The notes under the pieces: generated by a model | Told to the model about the DNA's origin: nothing | What the model saw: the letters and a program-made list of their open reading frames with translations, nothing else | The model's database searches: none | DNA from: Acorus gramineus | Lineage: Eukaryota > Streptophyta > Magnoliopsida > Acorales > Acoraceae | Direction of reading: 5' to 3' | NCBI GenBank assembly: GCA_030737835.1 | Contig: CM060855.1 | Span: forward strand, 430,791-494,790 | Length of the DNA: 64,000 nt | Shown: positions 1 through 12,807 of the stretch, one piece after another | How positions within the stretch are numbered: position 1 is the stretch's first letter | How the letters are laid out: each line of letters opens with the position of its first letter | Made by a program: the position numbers and the translations under genes

Positions 1-302
1 GATGGAAAAAAAAAAATCGTGAAACCCTAGGGTTTCTTTGTGGCTCTGATACCAAGAAGAAATAAATGGAATAATGTGTATATTGTAATGGAGGCCGAAA
101 GGTCCCTTATATAGTTACAAGATGTACAAACCCTAAAACAGAAAAAGACCAAAATACCCATGACCAAAATACCCTGCGGCCCATGGGGGGCGTTGCCCCC
201 CAACCCCCGGGCCTCCGGGAATAGGCCCAACAACAGGCCTATCCAATAACTCCAATAAAAACGAGGGGTGAGTAGGGCCGTAGGGGAGTTGAGGGTGTGA
301 CA
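1..302 (-). mobile_element. LTR and primer-binding site of a truncated LTR retrotransposon
   Basis: Read on the minus strand, a 248-bp LTR-like segment starts with TGTCACACCC at 302 and ends near 55. It is followed directly by TGGTATCAGAGCC (54-42), the complement of the 3' end of plant initiator tRNA-Met, so the internal region would lie to the left, outside the window. The LTR contains a very GC-rich palindromic stretch (about 175-235). No terminal CA is seen at the inner end, and no target duplication can be tested because the partner LTR is missing. A Copia element is likely from the short LTR and this primer type, but no protein domain is visible to prove it. Confidence 0.55.
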
Positions 303-1435
303 ACTGATTAAGAACTTTCTAGGGCCAAATTCTCGTTGGCTATTCTTTTAATTAAGTCTCTATTTCTTCCCTCATCTCTTACATTTCAATGAATATACTT
401 ATTCACTCTTTTACTTTTCTCACTTTTAAGGTGAATAAACACAGATAAATGGGAACCGAGATTATAATTTTTGTAGGTGACAGATGACTTGGAGGTCAAG
501 CAAGGATCACATTCTAAACTGATTTCCTCAGATGAAATTCCTCTTTATGTGCTGTGTGCCTGTGTGACCTAAAGGGGGAGCGAATAGGTCTAATTTTAAA
601 ATTTTATTTTATTTGATCAATTTTGACTATAAATTTAATCAAATATTCAAAGTTGATATTTGTGAAAAAATTAGATCTATATTTTATACTTCAAATTAAT
701 CAAATATTGATATTCAAATTTGATTGATTGTCCAAGATCCAAACAAGGAAATTTTCAGATTTTGATTTTTCAAATGCAATTCTATTGAATTATATATTTT
801 TCCAACAAAGCAGTAAATATATGCACATGGAGGAAAGCAATTTTTATGTGAAAAACTCTCAAGGCAAATAACCTGGGGGCCTTTTACAGTAAGAATTCAC
901 TAAGGATCCCTTTGAACCTAGCTTGCCAACTACCATGCCATTCTGCTTTTGTTTGCTCTTGTTCTCCTCTCGCGCTCCTTTTCTTAATGTTTTTTTTTGA
1001 TAAGTGTGTTTCATCTCCCTTGACCACGCTATCTGACTTCATCTTCAATATGCCCATATGAAAACCTCTTTAGATGAAGGCCCACATCTCTCAATTATAG
1101 AAACAGGTTTAGTGGTTGATGATCCTAGGTTTCATTTATCAAGAAATTTCGAAATAATGTTTTCAATAGAAATACCTAAAGTTGTCTATGAAAGAAAATT
1201 AGATTTTTCGATAAAATAATTCCTTAAGTGGGTTTTGACAAACACACACAATTTTTTTTTTAATGTAAGAAACTTCTAAGGCCCTGAAAATCATACTCAA
1301 TTAACTTAGAGAACAATGCCTTCTGTAGAATAGAAAGCAAATGTTTTCAAAACAAATTTCGGATTTGAACTTATTGCCAAAGCCAGTCATATGTTTTTTT
1401 TAGACTGTTTGGACATTTGGCTTTCTGCTCAGGTT
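303..1435. other. Gene-free AT-rich spacer
   Basis: No exon, RNA gene or recognisable protein similarity was seen on either strand. The sequence is AT-rich with short homopolymers. It could hold introns of the PDS5-like gene that continues downstream, because the N-terminal exons of that gene are not visible, but no splice-bounded coding piece supports this. Confidence 0.5.
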
Positions 1436-1444
1436 ATAAAGAAA

Positions 1445-1976
1445 CAATAATGACTTTTAAGCCCCAAGTTTTAGGTCCCATCAAAAGTCCCATGAGCTGG
1501 CATATGTATAATACCCTTTATACCCTTATTCGTGTTTTTTTCTTTTTCTTTTAACTGCTCCCCATCTTTCGAGGAAACGGTTACAATTGAACCCTTTCCA
1601 TCACAGTAACTGTGTGATTCCATTTTTCTTTTCAGTTTTATTTTATTTTTTTATTCCCTCCCTTTCAATCGATTATATACATTGATTCCTTCTTTTCAAT
1701 ATATCATTATATGCTGTCAAAACATAAAACAACAGATCGATTTTTTTTTTTTAGAGGAATTTCAGCTACTGCTTTGTTTTTTAGCGATTTGATTTTTAGT
1801 GATCGATTTGATTTTCTTTGTTCCTAAAAAGGTGGGGAAGCGGTTGCACTGAAGGGTAGTATTGTATTTTGTTTTTTTAACTTTTTGTAAAAGTCAATCA
1901 GACAATCAATAGAAAAATGACACATAATAGGGCTTGTCAATGGGACCTAAAAATTGAGGCCCAGGTAGCAGGACTG
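1445..1976. mobile_element. Non-autonomous Mutator-like element, copy 1
   Basis: A 532-bp element flanked by a perfect 9-bp direct repeat ATAAAGAAA (1436-1444 and 1977-1985), the duplication size typical of Mutator-like transposons. The ends form imperfect inverted repeats: the left end begins CAATAATGACTTTTAAGCCC and the reverse complement of the right end begins CAGTCCTGCTACCTGGGCC. The arms share the internal motif TTTTAGGTCCCAT. There is no coding capacity. Related copies with similar ends lie at 13630-14843 and 55053-56550. Confidence 0.75.
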
Positions 1977-1985
1977 ATAAAGAAA

Positions 1986-4290
1986 TGTTTAGAAAATCAG
2001 AAACTATTAATTTTTTTTAATTAACTAAACTTTTGAGTAGCGCACACCCAAAAAATCCGAAAAGGATGTTTTTCAAAAAACTAGATCAGTCGGCCACCTG
2101 TTAGGCACCCTAATGCTCAGAAAATAAAAAACTAATTTTTTCTTTTTTAAAAAAGCTAAAAACATGTAAATGATGTCACACTGGAAAATCCAAAAAGATG
2201 TTTTTTTTCACAAACTTGGATCATTCAAACACCTTTTAGGCCCTCGCAATGTTTTTCCCCAGGAAAACTATTTCAAGAGCATTTAACTAAAAACCAGTGC
2301 ATGATCTTTACTTTAGGAATGGAATTGGGGAACTTCTAAATCTAATGATGGATGCATGATCCAAAGGGTTTTGTGATCTTGTGGAACAACTCAAATAGAC
2401 TATTTTGACATATACATGACTACATTTTTTTTCATGGAATTAGTCAACACACAGTCAATGCATTTGCAATACAAGTTTTGTTGAATGGTACTCTACAAGT
2501 GCTGTTGTTTTGGATTTCCAAATTGTGAAAAGCATTTCTGAACTGGCGGTGTAATGGCTAGCTTTTAGTTTATTTGAAAGCTTCTATCATCATTAATACT
2601 TATAAAAGCTTCTTCTCCTCCACCTTTTAAACTACAACAGAATCCTTCATGGCATGCATCCATTCACCCCCGCTGCTTCCTTATAAATCGTATACAATAT
2701 GTTTTATTCTCAAACAACATCACCAAGAAATGCAATCATGGATGGGGGCAACTAATTTGTCAATGCAAAGTGTACATGGATGAGGATATAAAGTGGAAAC
2801 TAATATAATCCCGTGACAAATTAAAAATCTTACCTCTCAACAAATGCTCACTTTTGCTTTCAAAAAATAAAAAAAACCTTCTCACTTCAAGTTGTTTTGT
2901 CATTATTCTCCTGATGTTAAAACATTTGGCATTCCTCCATTGTTATAACATTCACATTTTCAAATCACTAGCAAATACTATATCTTCACCATCAATATAC
3001 AACAGAAAGGTTTCATCAATTAACTATTGCAAGCATCCATGCTGTCCAAATACATCAACAACTGACCAAGGCAACTTTGATGGCTTTAGATGTGGATCCA
3101 GGTGTTGGGGTGCTAGTAAGTGTACTGTGATGTGTGGCATGAGAAATTAGGATTGATCTTTGCCAAAATTGAAAAGAAAATTTGAAAATGAGTGTACTCG
3201 AGAAGGATTGGGATGGCAGAAACTAGTCTTTACAATTTAGAAATGTAAGAGGTTTTCCACTTAATGCTGTGGGACTGGGAGGTGTGCTGCTCTGGATTGG
3301 TGATGTCGTGGATCAATTGTGCTGGAGGTGGCATTGAATGTGAAGTTATTAGGGAAAATCAATTATATAATTAAGCCGGTCAATAATCTTATGCTGAAAT
3401 CTATTTTGTAGTGGAATTCATAAATTACATTAAACATTTGGGAAACATAAATGAAACATATGTTCATGTTGTTGAACGCTCATGATAAATCTTTGAATCA
3501 GCTTCGATAAAATGCATTTTATACCAAAAAAAATATCTGGTGCTGGGGCAGTTTTTTTCTTTTTGGGGGGGGGGGGGTGTTGTATTTGGTGGTGGGGTTG
3601 AACTTCTTTATTTTCCAATGATTGAATACTGCATGTTTCGTATCTTGAAATATATGACCATTAGCTACTTGTAAATTTATATTGAGGATGAGAGTCTTAC
3701 TTGCAAGGCAAGTTTTTCAAGGAGAGATCATGACACTCTCCTAGACAGGCTAGCTGTTACTGAGCAGTATCTTGAAGTTTACTCTCTAAGATGCCTGGAA
3801 ATTGAATTTTTCTTGTGGGCCATGAAGTTCTAAGCATGATACTAATTACACCAGAGAGTACATTCTGAATTTTGGGCTTTTCCTTCTTTTGTACTTGATG
3901 GATGCACATGCATGTGCACGTGAGAAAGGAGAGGACACCAGCCATATGCACAAGTAGTTCTTCAGCATATGAGGGAGAATAATAGGAGAAGTGGGGATAT
4001 GTTAGACTTTCTCCTTGACTTGAGACTCACAAGGGCACTCACAAGGTAGTCCCCATCATATTGTAGTATAGATACATATTAGTGAAGACAAACAGAGGGA
4101 GATGTTCACATATAATCCCGTGGTCAAGCTTGATAGTTGCATAATTGCTTCATTAAAATTGATGGATTAGTCTTTGAAATGCATCATATACATGATTTTT
4201 TGTTCATTTTTCTTTGATTTTCTTTCGAGAAAAAATTGATATATGTTTCATCCTACTTCCTAGTCCGAATTATTATAATGTCTAGTGCAG
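1986..4290. other. Gene-free stretch upstream of the first recognisable PDS5 exon
   Basis: No exon could be recognised. Short open frames (for example 2854-3150 on + and 3757-3951 on -) show no family resemblance and no convincing splice sites. A run of G residues lies at about 3565-3577. If the PDS5-like gene is intact this is probably intron sequence; otherwise it is flank of a truncated gene copy. Confidence 0.45.
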
Positions 4291-7200
4291 ATCTTTGGAC
4301 TCAAAGCACTAGTCAAAAGTCTTGTTCCACATCAAGGTTCTCATGTCACAGCAAGAATCAAAGGGCTGTTGAATATTCTGGTGGAGCTTCTTGCGGAGGA
4401 GGACATGCCAAATGGGGCTGTGTTAAGGTGCATTGTTGTTAAGATACCTGATGGCTTTATTTTTAGATTGTTTTTGCCTCATGAAATCTAGTACATTTAG
4501 GCCATTGGCCTTAAATCTCAGGCATAAAGTCTAATAACTCCCATGTCTTGCTAGCCTTCTGCATTATGTTAATTGTATCTTGTCCCCTGTCCAGATTCAT
4601 GCTTGTTAGCGTTTTATTTGAAGCAAGTCGCATCTGTATAGTTGAACTTGCTACTCCCTCTGCTTTGATCTTTTAATCAATTCACCTGCATGCTTTTTTC
4701 CTGCGTAGAGATTATACCAATAATTCATTTTGCTTTTGAAGCTGTTATTTCATGATTTTTTAAATTTCATTTTCGCTTTTGAATCTGTAATTTTGTGATT
4801 TCATAATCTTTTATACTCTCTTAATATTGTTTGCTTTGCATAAAACTTGGAATTAATTAACAGATGATAACATGGCAATGTTTTCCATTTTATGCCAGGG
4901 TTGTAAAGAAACACTTTACAGCATATGAATTTACTACTAGACGTGTTCACCATTCTCTCATAAAAACAATTTAAAATTTTGAACTAGAATCTGGTAATTC
5001 AATTTTATTGATCTGAAGGTCAAAAAACTATTGAGAGTGATTTCTATTAGTATGGGGGATGAGTTCTTTGATTGGACTGCTGAACTCAAGGTCTGGTCTC
5101 CTATATACTGAAGAGATATGAATGATGCATAATTTCAGGGTCTTCACTTCCTATTAACCCTCCTTTAGCAGGATAGTTTGGACAGAGGAACTCTGGACAG
5201 TATTTTTTGGTCTCAAAGAGGTTTTCTTTGTGAGATCATGCTATGGGTGGTTGATAGACCTTCAGTCTCTTCTGCTCTCAGAACCTTTTAAGGTCAACCC
5301 TTTAGCCTGTCTTTCAATAGAGGCTGCTTAATAGAGTCAATAGGGTAGAGTGGGTCAATAATGCAGATCTGACTTGTGTGATATGCAATTTTGATCTGGA
5401 AGCTACTTGGCACCTCTTGGGGCATTGCAGCTATCAGAAGCTCCTGTATAGGAGTTTGTGTGGTGCATCCAATATGAATGCGCATTTTAAATCTATTCAG
5501 CAGATGTGGAAAGACAGAATGGGCCTTATAAAAAAAGAGCATAGCTGCAAGGTATCCTAGCTGATCATTCCTGCAGGCTGCTGGGCCCTCCATATTTAAG
5601 TGGGTGGGTGTGTGTCTTTATTTTGCGAATGTGTGGGAGATGTTCTCCAATTTCACTAGGGACTGACTTGTTATATAGTGACAAATAATGTGGAACGTAC
5701 GGGTGAAGGAAAGTTGTATACAGGTTTTCTTCACAGTGGATTGCCCCATGTATTTTTTTCCCTGTTTCTTATTCCCTAATGGCCTTTAGGTTTGCATGTT
5801 CCCATCTGCATCGTTGTTTTCTTTATAGAGTTATCTTTGATTAATGAAATCTCTGGTGGTAGGCTCCCGCATTTACTAAAATAAAAAAAGGACAATAAAC
5901 TATTTGACAAGTTTTGCAGACTTCCCTCATTTCATATTAATATCTATCGAAATACCACTATCTCTATACATATTCCTTCTTGCATGTAAACCTTTATTTA
6001 CAAAACCCTCCATAAACACATTGAATGTGGTGTTCATAAAGTTATTTGTGTTCATAATGCTCTAGGAAGAAGTCCTGTTACATAGCATAGTATTGATGAC
6101 AAAATTGGCTTGTGATTTTCAAATGCACATGGGCACTTAAACTATTTCACGATCTGTGTAATCCTAATTACTCCATTATGTGGACTTGATTCTATTATAA
6201 ATTTGCATACTGTTCATCTTCTAACAAGAACCTATTATGTGTTGGTTAAAAATGATGCTTGGTGTATTTTTGAATTGACATAGAATATTCTAAATTGAGT
6301 CCAGTTTATAATTTCCCCTACTATTGCTTTAGAGAAGGTGCAAAAACACAACTATATTGGGCAATTGCTACTGAAATTGATCAGTCATCATATTATCTAC
6401 TTAAAGAATCTTTCAATTACATCTCAAGCTTTTTGTTGGCAAAAAATAATTTTTTTGTGGGAGAGAGATACAATGCTTTTCCTTTGGTATTCTCCCCAAG
6501 ATACCTGTCTTCCTTCATGATTCAGAAATATACTCAGGACACTTTTCGCCAGTAAGTAATTCTAGTTTTTTTTTACAAAGGTTTTGCAGTGTAATAACAT
6601 AAAAACAGACTGATTCTAAAAAAATTGGCTGTGGTCCTTACTACACTCAAATTATTGCTTTTGAACAGGGAGAGATAGCACATATTTGAATCCGATTGGA
6701 TTTGATTCCAATTTAGTAGTCTACCAATTTGATCGAATTTAAAGAATCGGGGAATTTTTCCTATATATAGATTTAGATTAAGGTAACTGGAGAAGTTTTG
6801 ATAAAGAAAGAATAGAAAGAAGAAAATAATCAGTCTATGATGAGAAAATAGAGTAACCGTATATTTTGTGTCCATAGTCTGTATACGATACACCATACAA
6901 TGACAATATCAAAATCCATAGCACGATTCGGGAATTTTTAATAGATCTATGGGGTAGGCCATGAGAGGAGTTTTTTCATTGAGAAATAGGAATGAAATTC
7001 AAAGGCAATTTTGGAATTCCTATATAACCATAGTATAAAAAAAATGATGCTTATTGTATTTTTGAATTGACATGAAATATTTTAAATTAGACCATTTTAT
7101 AAGTTCCCCTATTATTGTTAGAAATGGCTCAAAAGCAGAACTATTTTAGAGCAGTTGCTACTGAAACTGGTCAGTCCTCATATTATCTACTTAAAGAATC

Positions 7201-10200
7201 TTTCAGAGATATTTCAAGATTTTCTTGGGGAAAAGGAATTTGTTTTGTGGGAGAGAGAGATGCGATGCTTTTCCTCTGGTATTCTTCACAAGATACCTGT
7301 CTTAATTCCTTAATGATTCAATTCTAGTTGAGAAAGCTATTTGGAAATTGGAACATGTTTGAAGGTTGTTTTTTACATTTTATATTTACTATTTGGATGT
7401 CCTATTTCAGAATGTATGTCGGCATTATCTGATATTGAATAAAGTTAATTAATTTGGGATGCTTGACCCTCATGGATGTTTATTATTTGCAGTGAATCCG
7501 ACAATGCATACCTCAGGTTAGCTGCCGTGAAATCGGTATTCCAGCTCTCAAAAAGATGGGATTTGCGTGTTACGCCCAATATATTTCATTTAGTGATTAT
7601 GAAGTCCAGGGTATGTTAAAGTTCTTTTTTTTGGTATCCTGCTTCCATTGCAAGAAATTTTATCCAGATGTAACTTGGTGCTTAAATATAGAAGGTCCTC
7701 ATTAGATAATTTTAATTGATAGTTTGAGAAAAAATTTCTGTCACTTTTTCCATATCATATAAGACTACACTTGGCACTTTAGGTGTCCTTTACTATAAGT
7801 TCTTTCCCATGCTGTATTTGAATTTTTGTGCAATTTTCCAATTTGCTTTCCATCATTATTTAAATTTAATAACCAAAGAGAAGCTACCTATTAAATTTTT
7901 TAATCTTAGGTGAATCTTGACTAGCTAATTGATTACCAATACTCCATTTTATATATTTGCAATATTCTAATAGCAGCTTCTATTGTAGCAAGCCTATGAC
8001 TTCGAATAGGTCAAAGGTTCTTATATTGTCATGTATGCAAGGAATCTTTTGCAGATTTGAACTGACAATGTATGCACAGTACAATGTATCATCTAACATC
8101 TCAGATTGCATCTAATCTTATAAATTCAATTTCTTTGCTTCAAAAAAGGGCTTTGGGAAATGTGATGTGCAAACCCTCTCAAGAAAGATTGAAGATAAGC
8201 CAATCAGTTAAATCTACAATCTACAAATATTAAAAGATGGATATGTGAAATCTTATTTGTTACTTTGGATGGTTGATACGGTCAACTTTTTGTCTTAAGG
8301 ATTGTCCTTTTGGGTTAGGTCAATTTGTCTTTATCTGACTGAAGTCTTTACTAATATGCACATTCAATTTACAGTGATACAATATTATGCATAAGATGGG
8401 GCTGAGAAATCCGAAATTTTATACTGATTTATGCTGGACAATACCTTTTTTGTTTTTTCTTTTCTGATTATGCTAAACATTTTATCATTCAGCCACTTTT
8501 CTTTTGAATTTTCTTCTTGTACATGATCCGAAGGGTACTATAACAGTGGGTGATCACTTATCCAAAATAGTATTTCACAGTCACATATAGCCAATGGATA
8601 CTCTAGTCTGTCTTGATGCACAATGGCTCTAATAGGTTACAGCACTCAGAAGAGGACATGCATGCATTAGAAATATTCAGTAGTTTGGAAAACAGACCCT
8701 TGGGTTATTTAGATGGAGTGCGAAGCTGTAAGAAGAGATTGTTCACAAATATTGTGTGGGCTTTGAAGTTGCTCCTTTTTTTTTTGATGGAGATATATTT
8801 GGGACTATGAGGTTTATTCTCCAGCAAACTCTATCTTAAGTGGTGGAGAATATGGCAATGCTTGTATCATATACAAGAAAACTATCCATTATAAAAGTGT
8901 TGTATCTCAAGTTGAGCAGCAAGCCAGCAAGAAAAGTGTGTCCATTGTGTCCTGAGTTTACTTCAAGAGATTAACACTGAATAAATGTGAAGATATGGGT
9001 GATCAATTGCATTGCCCCTGATTAAAATATTTCTTTTATTTATAAGCAAAAGAAAAACACATTTGAGCCTGATAATATTAATTCAAAATCATTTATTTGT
9101 TTATAGATCTGCCTGATAATATATCATGTAGTGGGTAGATCTTTCCTGATAAACATGTTCCATCAGTGCATTTAGCTTATTTCTTAGTGGCAGAAAACCC
9201 ATTGGTACATCCATTTGTTATTCAAAACTCTTGTTCCTTTCTAGGCATTGCCTACTGTTAGAGGAAGATTTTAAAGTTATAGGGTATTGTTAACATCTAA
9301 TCTGTTTGCTGTTCCAGGATCCATCATCTATTGTGAGGAAATCTTTATTGGATAAATTACATAAACTTTTGAAGAATCATGCAATTCCTAGTAGATATGC
9401 TTGTGCATTTGCTTTCGCTGTGACAGATTGCCTTGGAGATGTACAAGTCAATGTTAGTCTTCTCTGATTAAAAGGATTCTTCTTTCTCCTTTGATCTCTG
9501 TGCTTTCTCTTCATTGTAGTTTGTCAATAGCTACCGCTTTAATCTTTTTTCTTTGGTTATTTGTTCAGTCCATAAATTATCTGGTGGAGTTTCTGAAGGA
9601 TTATGGTCGAGAAGCTCGAACACACCAAACACCTTTAGATCAGGGCACAGATAGTGGAATGGTGAACCAGCCAGAATATATTGTTGTTTTCTTGATCCAT
9701 GTTCTTGCTCATGATCCAGAGTTTCCTTCTGAATACTGTCAAGATGAATTTGTCTATGCCAGATTCTGCAGGTGTGCATGATTTTGCTGGATAAATAGGT
9801 TTCCTTTTAGATTCCAGATATCGACTCATTTATAATACTGATGGTATTCTTCTTCCTCATTTTGGCAGTCCACTCCTCGCCATGTTGCAAGCCTTACTCA
9901 TGCCACAATTTGTCAATAGTAATAAAAAATTTCTCAGTAGCACTGTGAGCTGTTTAATTGGGATTTTCCGTGCCATCAAGAAGGCGGAAGATGCTGTTGA
10001 TGATTATTTTACTCCTGTAGGTATGGTAAATTTCTTTTAAGTCCCTCCTTTCTGATATAATAATGATTGTTCGTTATATGCCTCTTGCAGAAACTGCATA
10101 TTCTATCAGAAATTGGCTTACTCACATTGAAGTTGCTAAGTTGTAATTCCCTGTCTTCGATGGGTTCTCCTGGGCTTGTTCTGCTTCCATCATCATTCTA

Positions 10201-12807
10201 TAAAGTTAATCGTGATATTAGCAATGCGAAGGTAAGTATTTGCAAGATTATTTTTTTGTAGAGTTGCGATCATCTATGTTTTTAATTCATTTTTATTCAC
10301 ATGGATCTGCATTCTGATGGAAACAGAAACATTCCAAGAGAAACTAGTGGAGATATGAAATAGCCAAAATTAAGATTTCTAGCATTCACATATGAAACTG
10401 GTTTTCTAAAGAAAGATACTCCCTAACTATACTGTAATTCACCACTCTGTGCAAACTGCAGTGTGAGGAAATTCGTTGGTGTTTTTTGCACAAATTATAA
10501 ACTCAATTATGATCTAGACCTGATTCTTTTATTCCATTTGCAGGCACAAGTTAACAATTTAATTGGGCAGTTGATCAGTGAAAATTTCATGGAAAAGATC
10601 CTTGACGCATTCAAATGTATAATTAATTGGGTAAGTGTATCCTATATCAAATTTTTGTAATTACATTAAGTCCATTCTTGAACTTGTGACTTCAAACAGT
10701 GACTCTTCTTGTACTAAACTACTAATTCTAGTGTTCATGCTTTTTATCCTATCTGTAAATCAGCCTTCCAGCATTCTCACTAAACAAGGTAAGAAATCAC
10801 AAAAGGATATGGAAGTTAAGCAAAAGAGCATCATACAGATGGAGTTGCAAAAGCAAACCGATACATCAACAAACAAAATTACTAGGAGAAAGGAAAATTT
10901 ATATGCCTGTGAGGAAGGTTTTAGGGTTATACAGAGGCAAAATGATTCTTCAGATGTAACTGAGCGTAGAAATGGAGCATCTGGAAATAATGGGACAATA
11001 GTTCAACTTTCATCTTCTTGTGGTTCGGCAACTACGAGACCATCTATTTCAGATACACAGGAAATGCCCAAGGAAATCATAGTAAGTGAAAGGAAAATTG
11101 CTGATACTAAATCAACCAAGAGTTCTGGAAGTGGCAATGAAGTTAGTCATGTCACAAAGGTAAGCTGATAAAATTTTTTTTTACTTTGACGGAGTTAAAT
11201 CATGATGTTATCAACTATTTTCTGAACTGTGATCTAATTACAACTTAAAGAAGGTCAGAGATACAAGTGAAGTGCCAGTTCGTGGCTGCATCAGTTCACC
11301 TATTGAGCAACGGTAACCTTACTTATGGAAATCTGAATGTACAATATTGTACATAACTTCTATTGTAATATCATCATTATTTATTGCATTTTCGTTTTGT
11401 TAACCTTCAAATGGTGTTGAAAACATGTGAGGACCCTGTGGAGGAATTAAAATTAATTGCATCAATTATATCCAAAACAATTACCCCGTTAGGCAAAGAC
11501 TCCCACATGGGCTTATGGGGCTTTTGGTTAGCCCAGCCCACCACCCTATCCACACACTGCACAGGTAGGGGCCCAGTTTACACACAAGTCGTGAGCCCAC
11601 TGAGGGATAAAATGGATAATAACTTTGTTTAAGCCTGAGCGTTACGGGATGTGTGATATGCGAGGGTTGAGATGTGTACATGTGAGAGCGAATGTGAGCT
11701 GTTGAATGCAAATCAAATGGTACATGTGATGTTATTTAAAGAAGTGTGCTATCATATGAAGACCATGGATGGGGTGAGAGGTTTAGGGACAGTATAGCTG
11801 AAGGGAAGTTTTGTTAGAATTTCAATCCAGATTTGGGCTGTGGGACTATAAAATATTCCTCTTCTGATTCGAATCCTCCTGATATTAATGCTTTCCTTTT
11901 CTTTGATTTACTTTTTCTAGTTCTTCTAAGGTCTTTTCCTTAGTGGACAACCCACCAAACCCAACCCACTGACCATTATTAAAATTAAGCAATGTGAGCA
12001 TTTTAAGTATTTGACAAGTATGTGGTTCTTCACATTCCTTGGTTGTGTTTTTTGTAACAGTATACATAAAAATTAATCTTCAAATTGTAGGGAAGTCCCA
12101 CAAGAAAGATTACCAGCCAGGCCTTCCAAATGGAGAGAAGCGAACTCTTCTAAATATAGGTGAGAACCTATGATTCAATTTATCTCTCGGGCTTTTTGTT
12201 TGTTAATTATGGTGTCAATAATTAGATTTGTGATTGTAGTGATCCGAGAGCTTGCTCTTCCAAAAGCAGTCTGAAGGAATTGACAAGTAATCTGACAGAG
12301 AAGAGTGTGAAACATCAAACAACCTTTGATACTGAAAAGGAGAACTTCGACGCTGGGATGATTTCTTCACCTGTGGGTAATGTTCTTCCTCACAAATTTG
12401 TTATCTGATTTTTCATGCACTTTCATAACGTGGTACAACAAAGCATTAAACAGTAAGATATCAATACAAAATGTTTCACTTATTTGTTCCTCAAATGGAG
12501 TCTATTGTGCTAGCAAAGAGAAATAACAAGGCTGCACTCAGACATCAACAATCATTTTTATCTTGGTCTATAGAGCACACTTATGCTGGATTCAGTATGT
12601 AAATATGTGGATTTTTTTTATTAATAGGAGAAAGCAAGAAACTTAGTAAGAGAACCAGTTCATCATTTGCAGCTGCAGACAAGAAAGTAAGCAACTCCAG
12701 TCATTACTCTCAGTAATTTCTTCTGATTGGTTTATGTTCTATTTATTTTTATTTTTGTTTTATTTATTTTGCAGGGAGCTCTAAGGAAACGATCACGAAA
12801 ATTGTAA
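4291..12807 (+). CDS. PDS5: PDS5-like sister chromatid cohesion protein, C-terminal exons
   Basis: PDS5 proteins are HEAT-repeat cofactors that bind the cohesin ring in the nucleus and regulate cohesion, DNA repair and meiosis. Thirteen phase-compatible exons were traced: 4291-4427, 7493-7610, 9318-9452, 9569-9771, 9869-10016, 10091-10231, 10544-10630, 10764-11159, 11251-11312, 12091-12159, 12240-12376, 12628-12686 and 12775-12807. They total 1725 bp (574 residues plus stop) and all introns are GT-AG. Family signatures are IFGLKALVKSLVPHQG, LRLAAVKSVFQLSKRWD, HAIPSRYACAFAFA, IHVLAHDPEFPSE and LHILSEIGLLTLKLL. The tail from exon 8 is Lys/Ser-rich and ends RKRSRKL, a likely basic nuclear signal. 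The N-terminal half of the family's usual length is not visible: it lies left of the window, in undetected exons, or is lost. Introns 1 and 9 contain repeats. The exon frame is open throughout. Confidence 0.88.
5310..5880 (+). mobile_element. LINE fragment (reverse-transcriptase zinc-binding region) inside a PDS5 intron
   Basis: Around 5320-5560 the + strand translates to a segment with RLLNRV, then C-V-I-C followed by NFDLEATWHLLGHC. This is the Cys/His spacing of the zf-RVT domain found after the reverse transcriptase of plant L1-type LINEs. Downstream (about 5610-5640) a broken frame reads YFANVWEMF-like, resembling the second LINE remnant at 44590-45330. The 3' end near 5840-5890 runs into an A-rich stretch. 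Frames are broken by stops, so this is a dead 5'-truncated copy. Confidence 0.6.
6240..6556. repeat. Upstream copy of a duplicated intronic block
   Basis: This segment and 7030-7330 are diverged direct repeats: both contain GATCAGTCATCATATTATCT-like sequence, TCATATTATCTACTTAAAGA and a shared GTGGGAGAGAGA core. They are separated by about 470 bp of unrelated AT-rich sequence. Short open frames in both copies align with one another but resemble no known family, so a non-coding duplication within the PDS5 intron is the simplest reading. Confidence 0.6.
7030..7330. repeat. Downstream copy of a duplicated intronic block
   Basis: Partner of the repeat at 6240-6556. It ends about 160 bp before the acceptor of the PDS5 exon at 7493. 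A 70-codon open frame (7115-7327) parallels an 86-codon frame in the other copy with partial amino-acid similarity (SSYYLLKESF in both), but no start context, splice structure or known domain supports a gene. Confidence 0.6.

Noticed and set aside
2854-3150. 98-codon + frame with several Cys
   Set aside because: No splice support, no family, AT-rich surroundings.
6573-6896. Minus-strand 107-codon frame, suspected organelle insert
   Set aside because: No plastid or mitochondrial gene could be recognised; kept only as a question.
11490-11800. Possible SINE in a PDS5 intron (CCACATGGGCTTATGG, CCCACTGAGG region)
   Set aside because: No clear pol III A and B boxes, poly-A tail or target duplication could be seen.
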